Source of the DNA: JBJXFY01 sp046155815
Lineage (GTDB): Bacteria > Verrucomicrobiota > Verrucomicrobiia > Limisphaerales > CAIMTB01
NCBI GenBank assembly: GCA_046155815.1
Contig: JBJXFY010000038.1
Span: 1-5,699, forward strand
DNA: 5,699 nucleotides
Direction: 5' to 3'
Below the pieces are notes generated by a model that worked only from the letters and a program-made list of their open reading frames with translations, made no database searches and was not told where the DNA came from. Position numbers and translations under genes: made by a program. Shown piece by piece: positions 1-5,699 of this stretch; within the stretch, counting starts at the first letter, position 1; each line of letters opens with the position of its first letter.

Positions 1-164
1 GCCTGCGAACGGTCGCCGCCGCCGTCGCCCCCGGCGCCCTTGGGCGCGAGCGTGCGGGTGAGCGTGTCCGGGTTGTACTGGAAGGCGATGACGCGCTGCA
101 CCGCGCCGCTGGCCGGATCGAGCAGCACGACGCCGCCGCGCAGGAGCTGGGGGGAGGAGGTCAT
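1..164 (-). CDS. N-terminus of probable contractile-injection-system tube/adaptor (Afp7/Pvc7-like) protein, 3' partial
   Basis: Only the first 54 codons lie in the window. The ATG at 164-162 overlaps the stop of the preceding gene (ATGA); I see no strong Shine-Dalgarno, so translation is probably coupled. The protein begins MTSSPQLLRGGVVLLDPASG, then AVQRVIAFQYNPDTLTRTL (21-39) and a Gly/Asp-rich stretch (43-51). The hydrophobic strand followed by FQYNPDTL is typical of the N-terminal domain of CIS tube/LysM adaptor proteins, where an F-x-[FY]-N-P motif follows a short strand. In eCIS particles such proteins sit at the junction of inner tube and baseplate hub. With so little sequence the family is a probable call, supported mainly by position in an operon with an eCIS-type ATPase and DUF4157 proteins. 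It could instead be another small baseplate protein. The VQR here matches the VQR motifs of the two upstream proteins, probably by chance. Confidence 0.6.
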   Translation of the reverse strand, partial: MTSSPQLLRGGVVLLDPASGAVQRVIAFQYNPDTLTRTLAPKGAGGDGGGDRSQ

Positions 165-2326
165 GGCGTCACGGGAATGGGGTTGCGCGCGCCAAACTGC
201 TCCGCGAGGTCCACGAACTTGGCCCAGTCCGACGACCGGATGGAAGGCTCCTTCGCCACCAGCGCCGCGAGGAGCATCCGCGCGCGGGCCTCCGGCGTGG
301 CGAGCGCGAAGAAATCGTCGCCCAGGTCCACCCGGTCGCCCGGGCCGCTCCACCACTGCGTCGTCGCGGCGTTGGGGTCGCGGGTGACCGTGAGGTCGCT
401 GCGCCGGACGAGCCGGCCAAGCTGGCTGAAGCGGTCCTGGATGCCGGCCACGGCCGCCCGGTCGTCGTCCGTGGGCAGGGCCGGCGGCGCGGTGAGGCCG
501 AAGTGCGGGGCGATCAGCTTCATCGCATCCTCGTAGTACGAATTCGTCCACGCCTTCTTGGGCGGCCGCGACTCGGCCATCGTGGAATACACGCCGCTCG
601 TGTCCTGCTCGGACCACTTGAGCCAGTCGGACAGCAGGGCCACCGCCTCCGAAGCCTCGTCCTTCTGCGCGGCCGTGCCGGTGCGTTCCAGCACCTTGTC
701 CACAGGCCGCGGCGGGCGGGTGAAGGCCGGGTCCGCGACCAGCATCACGAACAGCGAGTAGCTGTCGGAATTGGCGAGGGCCTGCGCGGGATTCAGCCGC
801 GTGAGGCGGCGCTCAAAGCGGTACGCGAAATCGGTGGTGCCGGCCGTCTTGCCGGCGATGCCGATGGCCGGGGTGGCGTGCGCAACCTCGTGGATGAAGT
901 TGCGGGAGCGCTCCCGCAGGTCGGCGGATACGAAGGTCGGGCAGAGCGTGAGCTTGGCGGCCTTGCCGACATCCTCGTTGTACGCGATGGCGACCGTGCA
1001 GGCGCCGTCGCAGAGGGTGCCGCACTTGTGCCCGGCCGGCTTCGCCGCGAGGTCCATCTGGTCACGGACTTTCTGGAGGTTGCCATCAAGCGTGGCGGCC
1101 ACGGCCTTGCCGGAACCCTTGCCGCCGCCGGCACCGCCGAAAAACTCGTCGAGCAGGTCGTTTGTCGCGGCATCCGTGCCCGAGTTCATCAGCCGCCGGG
1201 CCTTGTCCAGATGTTCCTGGGCCTTGGTCCTGGTGTCGGCGAGCTTGGTCTCGTTGTCCGCCGAGCACGGGGCTGACGCCGGCGTTACCTTGCAGTCAAC
1301 CGTGTTGGGCCTGGCGCCGGCGGGAATGATCTCGACGGCGCGGAGGTTGCGGTAATCCAGCCGGCCGTCGCCCGCGTCGGGCTTGGGCTTCGGGTTGCGT
1401 GCCGCCGTGTGACCGACGGACTGGAGTTCCGCGTCCACCGCCTTGATGCGGCCGTCGGCAAGCGTCTTCCGGTCTGCCGCGGAGGCGCCCTCGTCCTCGC
1501 TCACGTAACCGTTCAGGTCGAATGGCTTCGTCGTGTCCCTCCCGCCGCCGGCCAGCGTGACGGCAATCTGGCCGTCCAGATCCAGCGCGGTGTCGTTACG
1601 GGCAAAGAACACACTGACGCTGCCACTGGGGCCCGTGCCCGTAGCGCGCCCCTCGACTTCGAGACCCGGCCGTACCACCCGCTGCACTGCGCGCGGCGAG
1701 ACGCCCTGCTGCACGACATGCGCCAGCTCGTGCGCGAGCAGACGACGGCCGGCCGCGGAGTGCGGGGCGTACGCGCCGCGGTCGAACACGATGTCCCGCC
1801 CGACCGTGTACGCCGTCGCGTTCACCGCACGGGCCGAGGCGGCGGCCCGTTCATCCGTGTGGACGCGCACGCCGCTGAAGTCATGGCCGAAGCGCGGCTC
1901 CAGCTCCGCCCGCGCCGCCGCGCCCAGGGGCGTGCCGGACGCACGAAGCACGGCATGCACCACGGGCGGCGCAAACGACGATGAAACGGTGGCCGGCCCC
2001 GCTTCGCGCCGGGCCAGCGTCGGGATCGATGATGGGGTGGCGGAAGCGCGGCCACCGTTCACGACCGCTTCCGCCACCGCGTCGGCCTCGCGCTCGAAGG
2101 CGTCGCCGGGATCGTTCACCGGGAGGCGCGGCAGCCCCGCCGGCGTGGCGGCGAAGTCCGCGGCGAGGCCCGCGCCCGGCGCGGCGTGGCGCTGCACGGC
2201 CGGGGCGCGCTTCCGTTTGCATTCCTCGCACTCCCCGCCGTCCTTCGCGGGCTTGCCGCACGTGCAGGCGCGCTGCACCGCGCGCGGTGCGTGGGCGACG
2301 GGCAGGATGGCGCGGGCGGAGGTCAC
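161..2326 (-). CDS. DUF4157 (eCIS core) protein with aspzincin (M35-like) metallopeptidase domain, candidate eCIS effector
   Basis: I choose GTG 2326 (721 residues), which overlaps the previous stop as GTGA; the frame is open further upstream to 2821 but lies inside the preceding gene. Domains in order: an N-terminal Cys cluster CTC-x9-CEEC (21-36) that may bind zinc; VQR at 17-19 and 44-46; a variable linker; the DUF4157 core at about 125-208 with HELAH (199-203); VQR at 214-216; a possible beta-rich segment (222-345); a helical stretch (355-395); then a metallopeptidase domain with LTLCPTF (459-465), HEVAH (479-483), GTTDFAY (496-502) and NSDSY (519-523). HExxH plus GTxDxxY is the signature of aspzincins (M35: deuterolysin and Lys-specific endopeptidases), with His479, His483 and Asp499 the expected zinc ligands and Glu480 the catalytic base. 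Residues 611-721 look like a dead second copy. There is no signal peptide, which fits cytosolic loading into an injection particle. The substrate is unknown. Confidence 0.92.
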   Translation of the reverse strand: MTSARAILPVAHAPRAVQRACTCGKPAKDGGECEECKRKRAPAVQRHAAPGAGLAADFAATPAGLPRLPVNDPGDAFEREADAVAEAVVNGGRASATPSSIPTLARREAGPATVSSSFAPPVVHAVLRASGTPLGAAARAELEPRFGHDFSGVRVHTDERAAASARAVNATAYTVGRDIVFDRGAYAPHSAAGRRLLAHELAHVVQQGVSPRAVQRVVRPGLEVEGRATGTGPSGSVSVFFARNDTALDLDGQIAVTLAGGGRDTTKPFDLNGYVSEDEGASAADRKTLADGRIKAVDAELQSVGHTAARNPKPKPDAGDGRLDYRNLRAVEIIPAGARPNTVDCKVTPASAPCSADNETKLADTRTKAQEHLDKARRLMNSGTDAATNDLLDEFFGGAGGGKGSGKAVAATLDGNLQKVRDQMDLAAKPAGHKCGTLCDGACTVAIAYNEDVGKAAKLTLCPTFVSADLRERSRNFIHEVAHATPAIGIAGKTAGTTDFAYRFERRLTRLNPAQALANSDSYSLFVMLVADPAFTRPPRPVDKVLERTGTAAQKDEASEAVALLSDWLKWSEQDTSGVYSTMAESRPPKKAWTNSYYEDAMKLIAPHFGLTAPPALPTDDDRAAVAGIQDRFSQLGRLVRRSDLTVTRDPNAATTQWWSGPGDRVDLGDDFFALATPEARARMLLAALVAKEPSIRSSDWAKFVDLAEQFGARNPIPVTP
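1681..1894. repeat. Direct repeat copy A: DUF4157-core coding segment
   Basis: This 214-base block aligns without gaps to 3150-3363. My hand count gives about 36 mismatches (roughly 83% identity), with runs of perfect identity such as 1791-1816. It encodes residues RFGHDF through VVQQG and on to the AVQR of the 721-residue protein. The flanking sequence on both sides is clearly different, so it marks a duplicated or exchanged domain-coding segment, not a mobile element. Confidence 0.85.
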
Positions 2327-3648
2327 GGCGTCGGCTTCGAGGTGGCGACGTTCGCGGCGTAGTCGGGATCCGAGGGGGCGAGCTTCCGGTTGTTCTTCTC
2401 GTCGAGCAGGAAGTCGGCGGGGATGCCCTTGGCCTCCTGGTCCGCCGGAAACAGCGAGGCGACGAACTCGGCCTTCTTCTCGGCGGGCCACTGCTCCGCG
2501 GCGGGCGGGAGGTACCCGTTCTTGACCATCCAGGTGACGACCTCGGTCGGGGTCCTGCGGCCGGGCATCTTGGGGCCGTAGCCGCCCAGCTCCATCCGCA
2601 CCGGAAGCTTCGGCGCGGTCGTCGTCGCCTGGCCGCCGAAAGCGCCCCGCAGCGCGTCCAGCGCCGCCTGGTTGCGGCCGAAGTTGCAGCCCTTCACGTC
2701 CACCCGGCTCTGGCCGTCCACCCTGGCCCCGACCCGCGTCGAGGCCATGCGGCAGAGAAGGCCGTTCTTCTCCAGCCAGCCCGTGGTGAGGAACTCGACG
2801 ATCTCCTCCGGCGAGACCCATTCCTGGCCGCCGGTGGTGAGCGGGAAATGGAAGAAGCCCTCCTTGTCGGCGTGGGTGATGATCACGACCCGGCCCACCT
2901 TCGGCTGCCGCTTCTCGTCCGCGTCGGGGAACTGCAGGCGGTGGTCAATGTGCTCCAGCAGGCCGCAGAAGCTCGCCGCGTGGACGATCTCGTACCCGGA
3001 GAAGTAGGCGCGGGCGAACCATTCGGCGATCTTGAACACGCCGCCCGAGCCCATGATGAAGCAGAAATTGTAGCGCGTCGGGTCGTGTGCGACGTAGGGC
3101 GTGGTGGGTGCCGCCGCGGGCGTCCCGCCGCCCGATGGGGCCGGCTCCCGCTGCACCGCGCGTCGCGTCCCGCCCTGCTGCACCACATGGGCCAGTTCGT
3201 GCGCCAGCAGCCGTCGTCCGGCCGGCGTGCCCGGCGCATACGCGCCACGATCAAATACGATGTCCCGCCCGACCGTGTACGCCGTGGCCTGCACCGAGCG
3301 CGCAGACGCGGCGGCGCGTTCGTCCGTGTGGACGCGCACGCCGCTGAAATCATGCCCGAAGCGGTGCGCCAGCTCGCGCCCCGCCGCCGCGTCGAGCGGC
3401 GCGCCGGGCGAGCGGAGCACGTCGTCCACGATGGCCGGCGCGAAGGCGGGACCCCGGGCCGGTGCCGGGGCCGGAACGGGCGTCAGGCGAGGCCCGCCCA
3501 GGGCGGAGGCGGCCAGGCGGTCGGCGGCGTGCTCGGAGCGGTCACTGGCAGGGACGACCGGGAGGCGCGTCGGGGAATTGGAGACGCAGGGGACCGCGTC
3601 TCTCCCGGTCCGGGCGGGGCGGGCAAGGCGTTGGACGCGGCGCGTCAC
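2323..3648 (-). CDS. DUF4157 (eCIS core) protein with C-terminal caspase-like His/Cys domain, candidate eCIS cargo/effector
   Basis: This 441-residue protein starts at GTG 3648, in a GTGA overlap with the previous gene and behind a strong GGAGG. No signal peptide or membrane segment is visible. Domains in order: a low-complexity N-terminus with MTRRVQR at its start; the DUF4157/eCIS core domain at about 75-160, with RFGHDFSGVRVHTDERAA (96-113), AYTVGRDIVF (123-132) and the zincin motif HELAH (150-154); a VQR (165-167) and a Pro/Gly/Ala-rich linker (168-186); then a folded C-terminal domain. In that domain a strand VGRVVIITH (251-259) ends in His259, and VDVKGCNFG (316-324) places Cys321 after a predicted strand. 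This spacing and strand-His, strand-Cys order resemble the dyad of clan CD peptidases (caspase/CHAT type). The DUF4157 assignment is firm; the caspase-like fold is inference from motifs. It could instead be a non-catalytic domain. The neighbours suggest a protein loaded into or attached to an eCIS particle. Confidence 0.9.
   Translation of the reverse strand: MTRRVQRLARPARTGRDAVPCVSNSPTRLPVVPASDRSEHAADRLAASALGGPRLTPVPAPAPARGPAFAPAIVDDVLRSPGAPLDAAAGRELAHRFGHDFSGVRVHTDERAAASARSVQATAYTVGRDIVFDRGAYAPGTPAGRRLLAHELAHVVQQGGTRRAVQREPAPSGGGTPAAAPTTPYVAHDPTRYNFCFIMGSGGVFKIAEWFARAYFSGYEIVHAASFCGLLEHIDHRLQFPDADEKRQPKVGRVVIITHADKEGFFHFPLTTGGQEWVSPEEIVEFLTTGWLEKNGLLCRMASTRVGARVDGQSRVDVKGCNFGRNQAALDALRGAFGGQATTTAPKLPVRMELGGYGPKMPGRRTPTEVVTWMVKNGYLPPAAEQWPAEKKAEFVASLFPADQEAKGIPADFLLDEKNNRKLAPSDPDYAANVATSKPTP
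3150..3363. repeat. Direct repeat copy B: DUF4157-core coding segment
   Basis: This is the partner of 1681-1894, in the same orientation and 1469 bases away, inside the 441-residue protein gene. Over the 64-residue stretch from RFGHDF to VVQQG the two proteins differ at only five positions (A/S, N/Q, H/G, S/T, A/P), and many of the nucleotide differences are silent. That points to selection on the protein sequence since duplication, or to gene conversion. Confidence 0.85.
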
Positions 3649-4091
3649 GGCGACGACCTCCTCTCCTCGCGCCCGCCCAAGACGCCCGCGAGCGCGCCGG
3701 CCAGCGCCCGGCCCATCGCGGCGGGCGAGGCCCCGTGCGGGAATGCCAGCGCCGGCGCGGGCAGCGAAGCCAGCGCGCCGGGCGACGGCAGAGGGCCGCG
3801 GCCCAGCCGCGCCGCCAGCTCGGCCTCAAAGGCGTCTTGCAGAAGGGCGGTTTCCCGGGAACCGAGTTCCAGGCCGTCGAGCACGAGGCGTCCGATGTGG
3901 AGGTTGACCGGGCGGAGTGGAGCGCCGGCCTCCGGCCCGGCGGGGATGTCCTGGAGTGCGGGGGCGGAGCGAAGCGGCGACCCCGCCTCGGGCAGGCGCG
4001 GAGCGCCGGGGGGAGGCTCACGCCAGGGCTCGCGGAGCTCGCCCCTCCGAGCGAGGGCGGGCGCGGACGTTGGGACGACGGGCGCGTTCAT
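3645..4091 (-). CDS. Small Pro/Ala-rich protein with RLVLDGL segment, eCIS-linked accessory protein of unknown function
   Basis: This 148-residue protein starts at the ATG 4091-4089, which overlaps the stop of the ATPase gene as ATGA. A longer reading frame exists upstream, but it lies wholly inside the ATPase gene and is not needed. Residues 1-62 are rich in Pro, Ala and Arg and probably disordered. Residues 64-97 form the one clearly structured part: LHIGRLVLDGLEL (64-76) as a strand-like segment, followed by an amphipathic helix rich in Glu, Leu and Ala (79-97). Residues 120-140 are an Ala/Gly-rich helix (ASPAAMGRALAGALAGVLGG), too short and too weakly hydrophobic to call a membrane segment. 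Small proteins with an I-x-R-L-V-L-x-G segment occur beside AAA+ and DUF4157 genes in eCIS-like clusters, as I remember them. Their role is unknown, and a chaperone or adaptor for cargo would be a guess. Its last codons double as the Shine-Dalgarno of the next gene. Confidence 0.8.
   Translation of the reverse strand: MNAPVVPTSAPALARRGELREPWREPPPGAPRLPEAGSPLRSAPALQDIPAGPEAGAPLRPVNLHIGRLVLDGLELGSRETALLQDAFEAELAARLGRGPLPSPGALASLPAPALAFPHGASPAAMGRALAGALAGVLGGREERRSSP
3657..3661 (-). promoter_or_regulatory. Shine-Dalgarno GGAGG for the GTG start at 3648
   Basis: On the minus strand the sequence reads GAGGAGAGGAGG, then eight bases, then GTGA. This is the only strong ribosome binding site at any of the four junctions. 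It supports GTG 3648 as the start of the 441-residue protein and suggests that this gene can be translated at a higher or partly independent rate from its neighbours. It lies within the last codons of the small upstream gene. Confidence 0.75.
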
Positions 4092-5699
4092 GCGGCCAGG
4101 GGCTTCGCCACGCGCGGCGCGGGTTCGCGCCACACGAAGTCGGCGGGGTTGAACGGCCTTTGCAGCTTCTCCAGCTCGTCGCGCGCGGCGGCGAGCACGA
4201 GCGGCATCGTGACGGACGTGCCCGCCGCGGCGGCGCGGAAGGCGGCGTTGAGCGCGATGTTCAGGATGCTGCCACCGGTGAGGTTCAGGCGCGCGAGGCG
4301 GTCGGGGTCGAGGCGTTCGAGCGGCACCCCCGGCTGCGTGTCCGTCGGACGCGGGAAGGCGCGCTCCCACAGCCGGCGGCGCAGCGCGAGGTCGGGCACG
4401 GGAAACTCCACGATGAACCGCAGCCGGCGCACGAAGGCCTCATCCATCGCGGTGCGCTGGTTCGTCGCGAGGACGGCCACGCCGCGGTAGGCCTCGAGGC
4501 GCTGGAGGAGGTAGTTGATCTCGATGTTGGCGTAGCGGTCGTGGGAGTCCTTCACCTCGCTGCGCCTGCCGAAGAGCGCGTCTGCCTCGTCGAAGAAGAG
4601 GATGACTCCCCCGCCCTCGGCGGCGTCGAAAAGGCGGCGGAGGTTCTTCTCGGTTTCGCCGATGTACTTGCTGACGACGGCGGAGAGGTCAATGCGGTAC
4701 AGGTCCAGCCGCAGGTCACCGGCGAGCACCTCGGCGGCCATCGTCTTGCCGGTGCCGCTGTCGCCGGCGAAGAGCGCGCTGACGCCGAGGCCGCGGTTCA
4801 TGCGCGCGGCAAAGCCCCAGTGTCCCTGCACCACGCCGCGGTGGCGGACGTGCCCCGCCACCTGGCGAAGCAGGTCGAGCCGCGCCTCCGGCAGAACGAG
4901 GTCGTCCCACGTCGCCTTCAGTTCGAGGCGCTGGGCGAGGTCCCCGAGCCGGCGGGTGGCGCGGGCGCGGGCCAGATCCCAGGCGCGCTCGACGCGCGGC
5001 GCGCTGCCGGCGGTGGCCACGGCCTCCTCGGCCAGCCGCAGGATGACGGGGAAATTGAAGTCGAACTGCGCCGCCAGCCGCGCCGCGCCGGCCCGCTCCT
5101 CCAGTCCGAGGCCCTCATGCCAGCGCTGCTCCTGCTCCGCCGCGGCGGGCCGGGCCGTCTCGACGAGGAAGGACTCGCGTCCGGGCCGCTCGACCGGCTC
5201 GCGCGCGGAGAGGATCACGGCGCCGCCGGTGTTCGCGAGGAAGCGCCGCAGCGCCGCGGCGCGGTCGGCGTGCGCGGGGTCAAAGTCGTCCGCGTCCACG
5301 ATCAGCGCGAGCGGCAGCAGGCGGCTCTCGCGCTCCCAGAGCCGGGCCAGCGCCTCGACCTCGGCCGGGGCCGTGGGCAGCGCGTCGAGCGGCAGGCGCA
5401 GCGGCTGCAGGCCGGCCTTGCGCGCGGCGTGGCGGGCCACGATCTGCCGCGCCTCCGCATCGGGGCCGGTGAGCAGGATGAGCGACGGCTCCTCCTCCTG
5501 CTGCCAGCGCGCGCGGATGGCGAGGAAGGCCCCGTGCTGCCGCTCGCCCAGGTCGTCCTCCGTGTCGCCGAAGGACGACTCGAACGGCGCGAGCGCGGCG
5601 TCGAGGCGCGGGTCGAGCTGGTTGAGGCCCTTGAGGAAATGCACCACCCGCTCGTCGGCGCGCAGCGGGGCGAGCGTGAGCGACCCGCCGCCCGCGGGC
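4088..5699 (-). CDS. AAA+ ATPase of eCIS type (5' partial), degenerate N-terminal AAA half plus active C-terminal AAA
   Basis: Residues are numbered from the GTG at 5647. The frame stays open upstream to the window edge, so that codon is probably internal (Val) and the true start lies outside. The C-terminal half is a classical AAA+ module: Walker A GDSGTGKT (295-302), a SKYIGETEKN segment (326-335), Walker B ILFFDEAD (349-356), sensor 1 LATN (393-396), a likely arginine finger in RRLR (407-410) and a sensor 2 region TGGSILN (457-463). The N-terminal half looks like a second AAA fold that has lost its motifs: GPDAEARQ (61-68) stands where a P-loop would be, and LIVDADD (115-121) where Walker B would be. 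AAA+ ATPases of this kind accompany extracellular contractile injection systems (Afp15/Pvc15-like), where they are thought to act in particle assembly or cargo handling. Other CDC48/FtsH-like ATPases share the same motifs, so the eCIS assignment rests on the neighbours. The stop codon overlaps the next start (ATGA). Confidence 0.9.
   Translation of the reverse strand, partial: PAGGGSLTLAPLRADERVVHFLKGLNQLDPRLDAALAPFESSFGDTEDDLGERQHGAFLAIRARWQQEEEPSLILLTGPDAEARQIVARHAARKAGLQPLRLPLDALPTAPAEVEALARLWERESRLLPLALIVDADDFDPAHADRAAALRRFLANTGGAVILSAREPVERPGRESFLVETARPAAAEQEQRWHEGLGLEERAGAARLAAQFDFNFPVILRLAEEAVATAGSAPRVERAWDLARARATRRLGDLAQRLELKATWDDLVLPEARLDLLRQVAGHVRHRGVVQGHWGFAARMNRGLGVSALFAGDSGTGKTMAAEVLAGDLRLDLYRIDLSAVVSKYIGETEKNLRRLFDAAEGGGVILFFDEADALFGRRSEVKDSHDRYANIEINYLLQRLEAYRGVAVLATNQRTAMDEAFVRRLRFIVEFPVPDLALRRRLWERAFPRPTDTQPGVPLERLDPDRLARLNLTGGSILNIALNAAFRAAAAGTSVTMPLVLAAARDELEKLQRPFNPADFVWREPAPRVAKPLAA

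Noticed and set aside
503..1276. A 257-codon plus-strand frame opposite the aspzincin domain
   Set aside because: Antisense to the HExxH/GTxD region; the product has no recognisable domain and many Arg/Gly/Val shadow codons.
2327..2821. Upstream extension of the 721-residue protein to a start at 2821 (886 residues)
   Set aside because: The added 165 residues lie inside the preceding gene in another frame and are compositionally random; the GTGA overlap at 2326 matches the pattern of the other junctions.
3888..4091. Possible signal peptide or membrane helix in the small protein
   Set aside because: The N-terminus is Pro- and charge-rich, and the Ala/Gly segment at 120-140 contains Arg and low hydrophobicity.
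1981..4152. A 723-codon open frame on the plus strand
   Set aside because: It is antisense to three well-supported genes, its product is Arg/Ala/Gly/Pro-rich without domains, and long stop-free antisense frames are expected at this G+C content.
4092..4370. Upstream extension of the small protein to 4370 (241 residues)
   Set aside because: It lies inside the conserved C-terminus of the ATPase, including sensor 2; the ATGA overlap at 4091 gives the natural start.
3462..4490. A 342-codon plus-strand frame
   Set aside because: Low-complexity Arg/Gly/Ser product, antisense to the ATPase, the small gene and the start of the 441-residue gene; no motif or plausible start context.
5645..5647. GTG at 5647 as the true start of the ATPase
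   Set aside because: The frame continues open through 5698 with ordinary codons and there is no clear Shine-Dalgarno before it, so the gene is treated as 5' partial. It cannot be fully excluded.

Overview
This high-GC window (about 70% G+C by eye) holds five tightly packed genes, all on the minus strand and read from the right edge to the left. Composition and gene content suggest a high-GC environmental bacterium. Acidobacteriota, Myxococcota, Verrucomicrobiota and Gemmatimonadota are all possible, and the sequence alone does not decide between them. There are no RNA genes, IS elements, CRISPR arrays, promoters or terminators that I can support, and no non-coding gap. Every gene junction is a 4-base ATGA or GTGA stop/start overlap, so this is the interior of one translationally coupled operon whose promoter lies beyond the right edge.

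Layout in transcription order: (1) 5699-4088, a AAA+ ATPase, 5' end cut by the window, with a degenerate N-terminal AAA-like half and an intact C-terminal ATPase. (2) 4091-3645, a 148-residue Pro/Ala-rich small protein with an I-x-RLVLDGL segment. (3) 3648-2323, a 441-residue protein with a DUF4157 (eCIS core) zincin-like domain and a C-terminal domain that looks like a caspase-type (clan CD) His/Cys fold. (4) 2326-161, a 721-residue protein with a nearly identical DUF4157 core but a different payload: an aspzincin (M35-like) metallopeptidase domain followed by what looks like a catalytically dead second copy of it. (5) 164-1, the first 54 codons of a gene whose FQYNPDTL motif resembles the N-terminus of contractile-injection-system tube/adaptor proteins.

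Read together, this is most likely part of an extracellular contractile injection system (eCIS, phage-tail-like) locus: the ATPase, a small accessory protein, two cargo/effector candidates sharing one core, then a structural gene. The most interesting point is that two consecutive genes carry a closely similar core (64 residues with 5 differences; about 83% nucleotide identity over 214 bases) joined to two unrelated protease-like C-termini, with VQR tripeptides bracketing the core in both. That architecture suggests a shared loading or activation module with exchangeable payloads. The functions of the payloads are inferred from motifs only.
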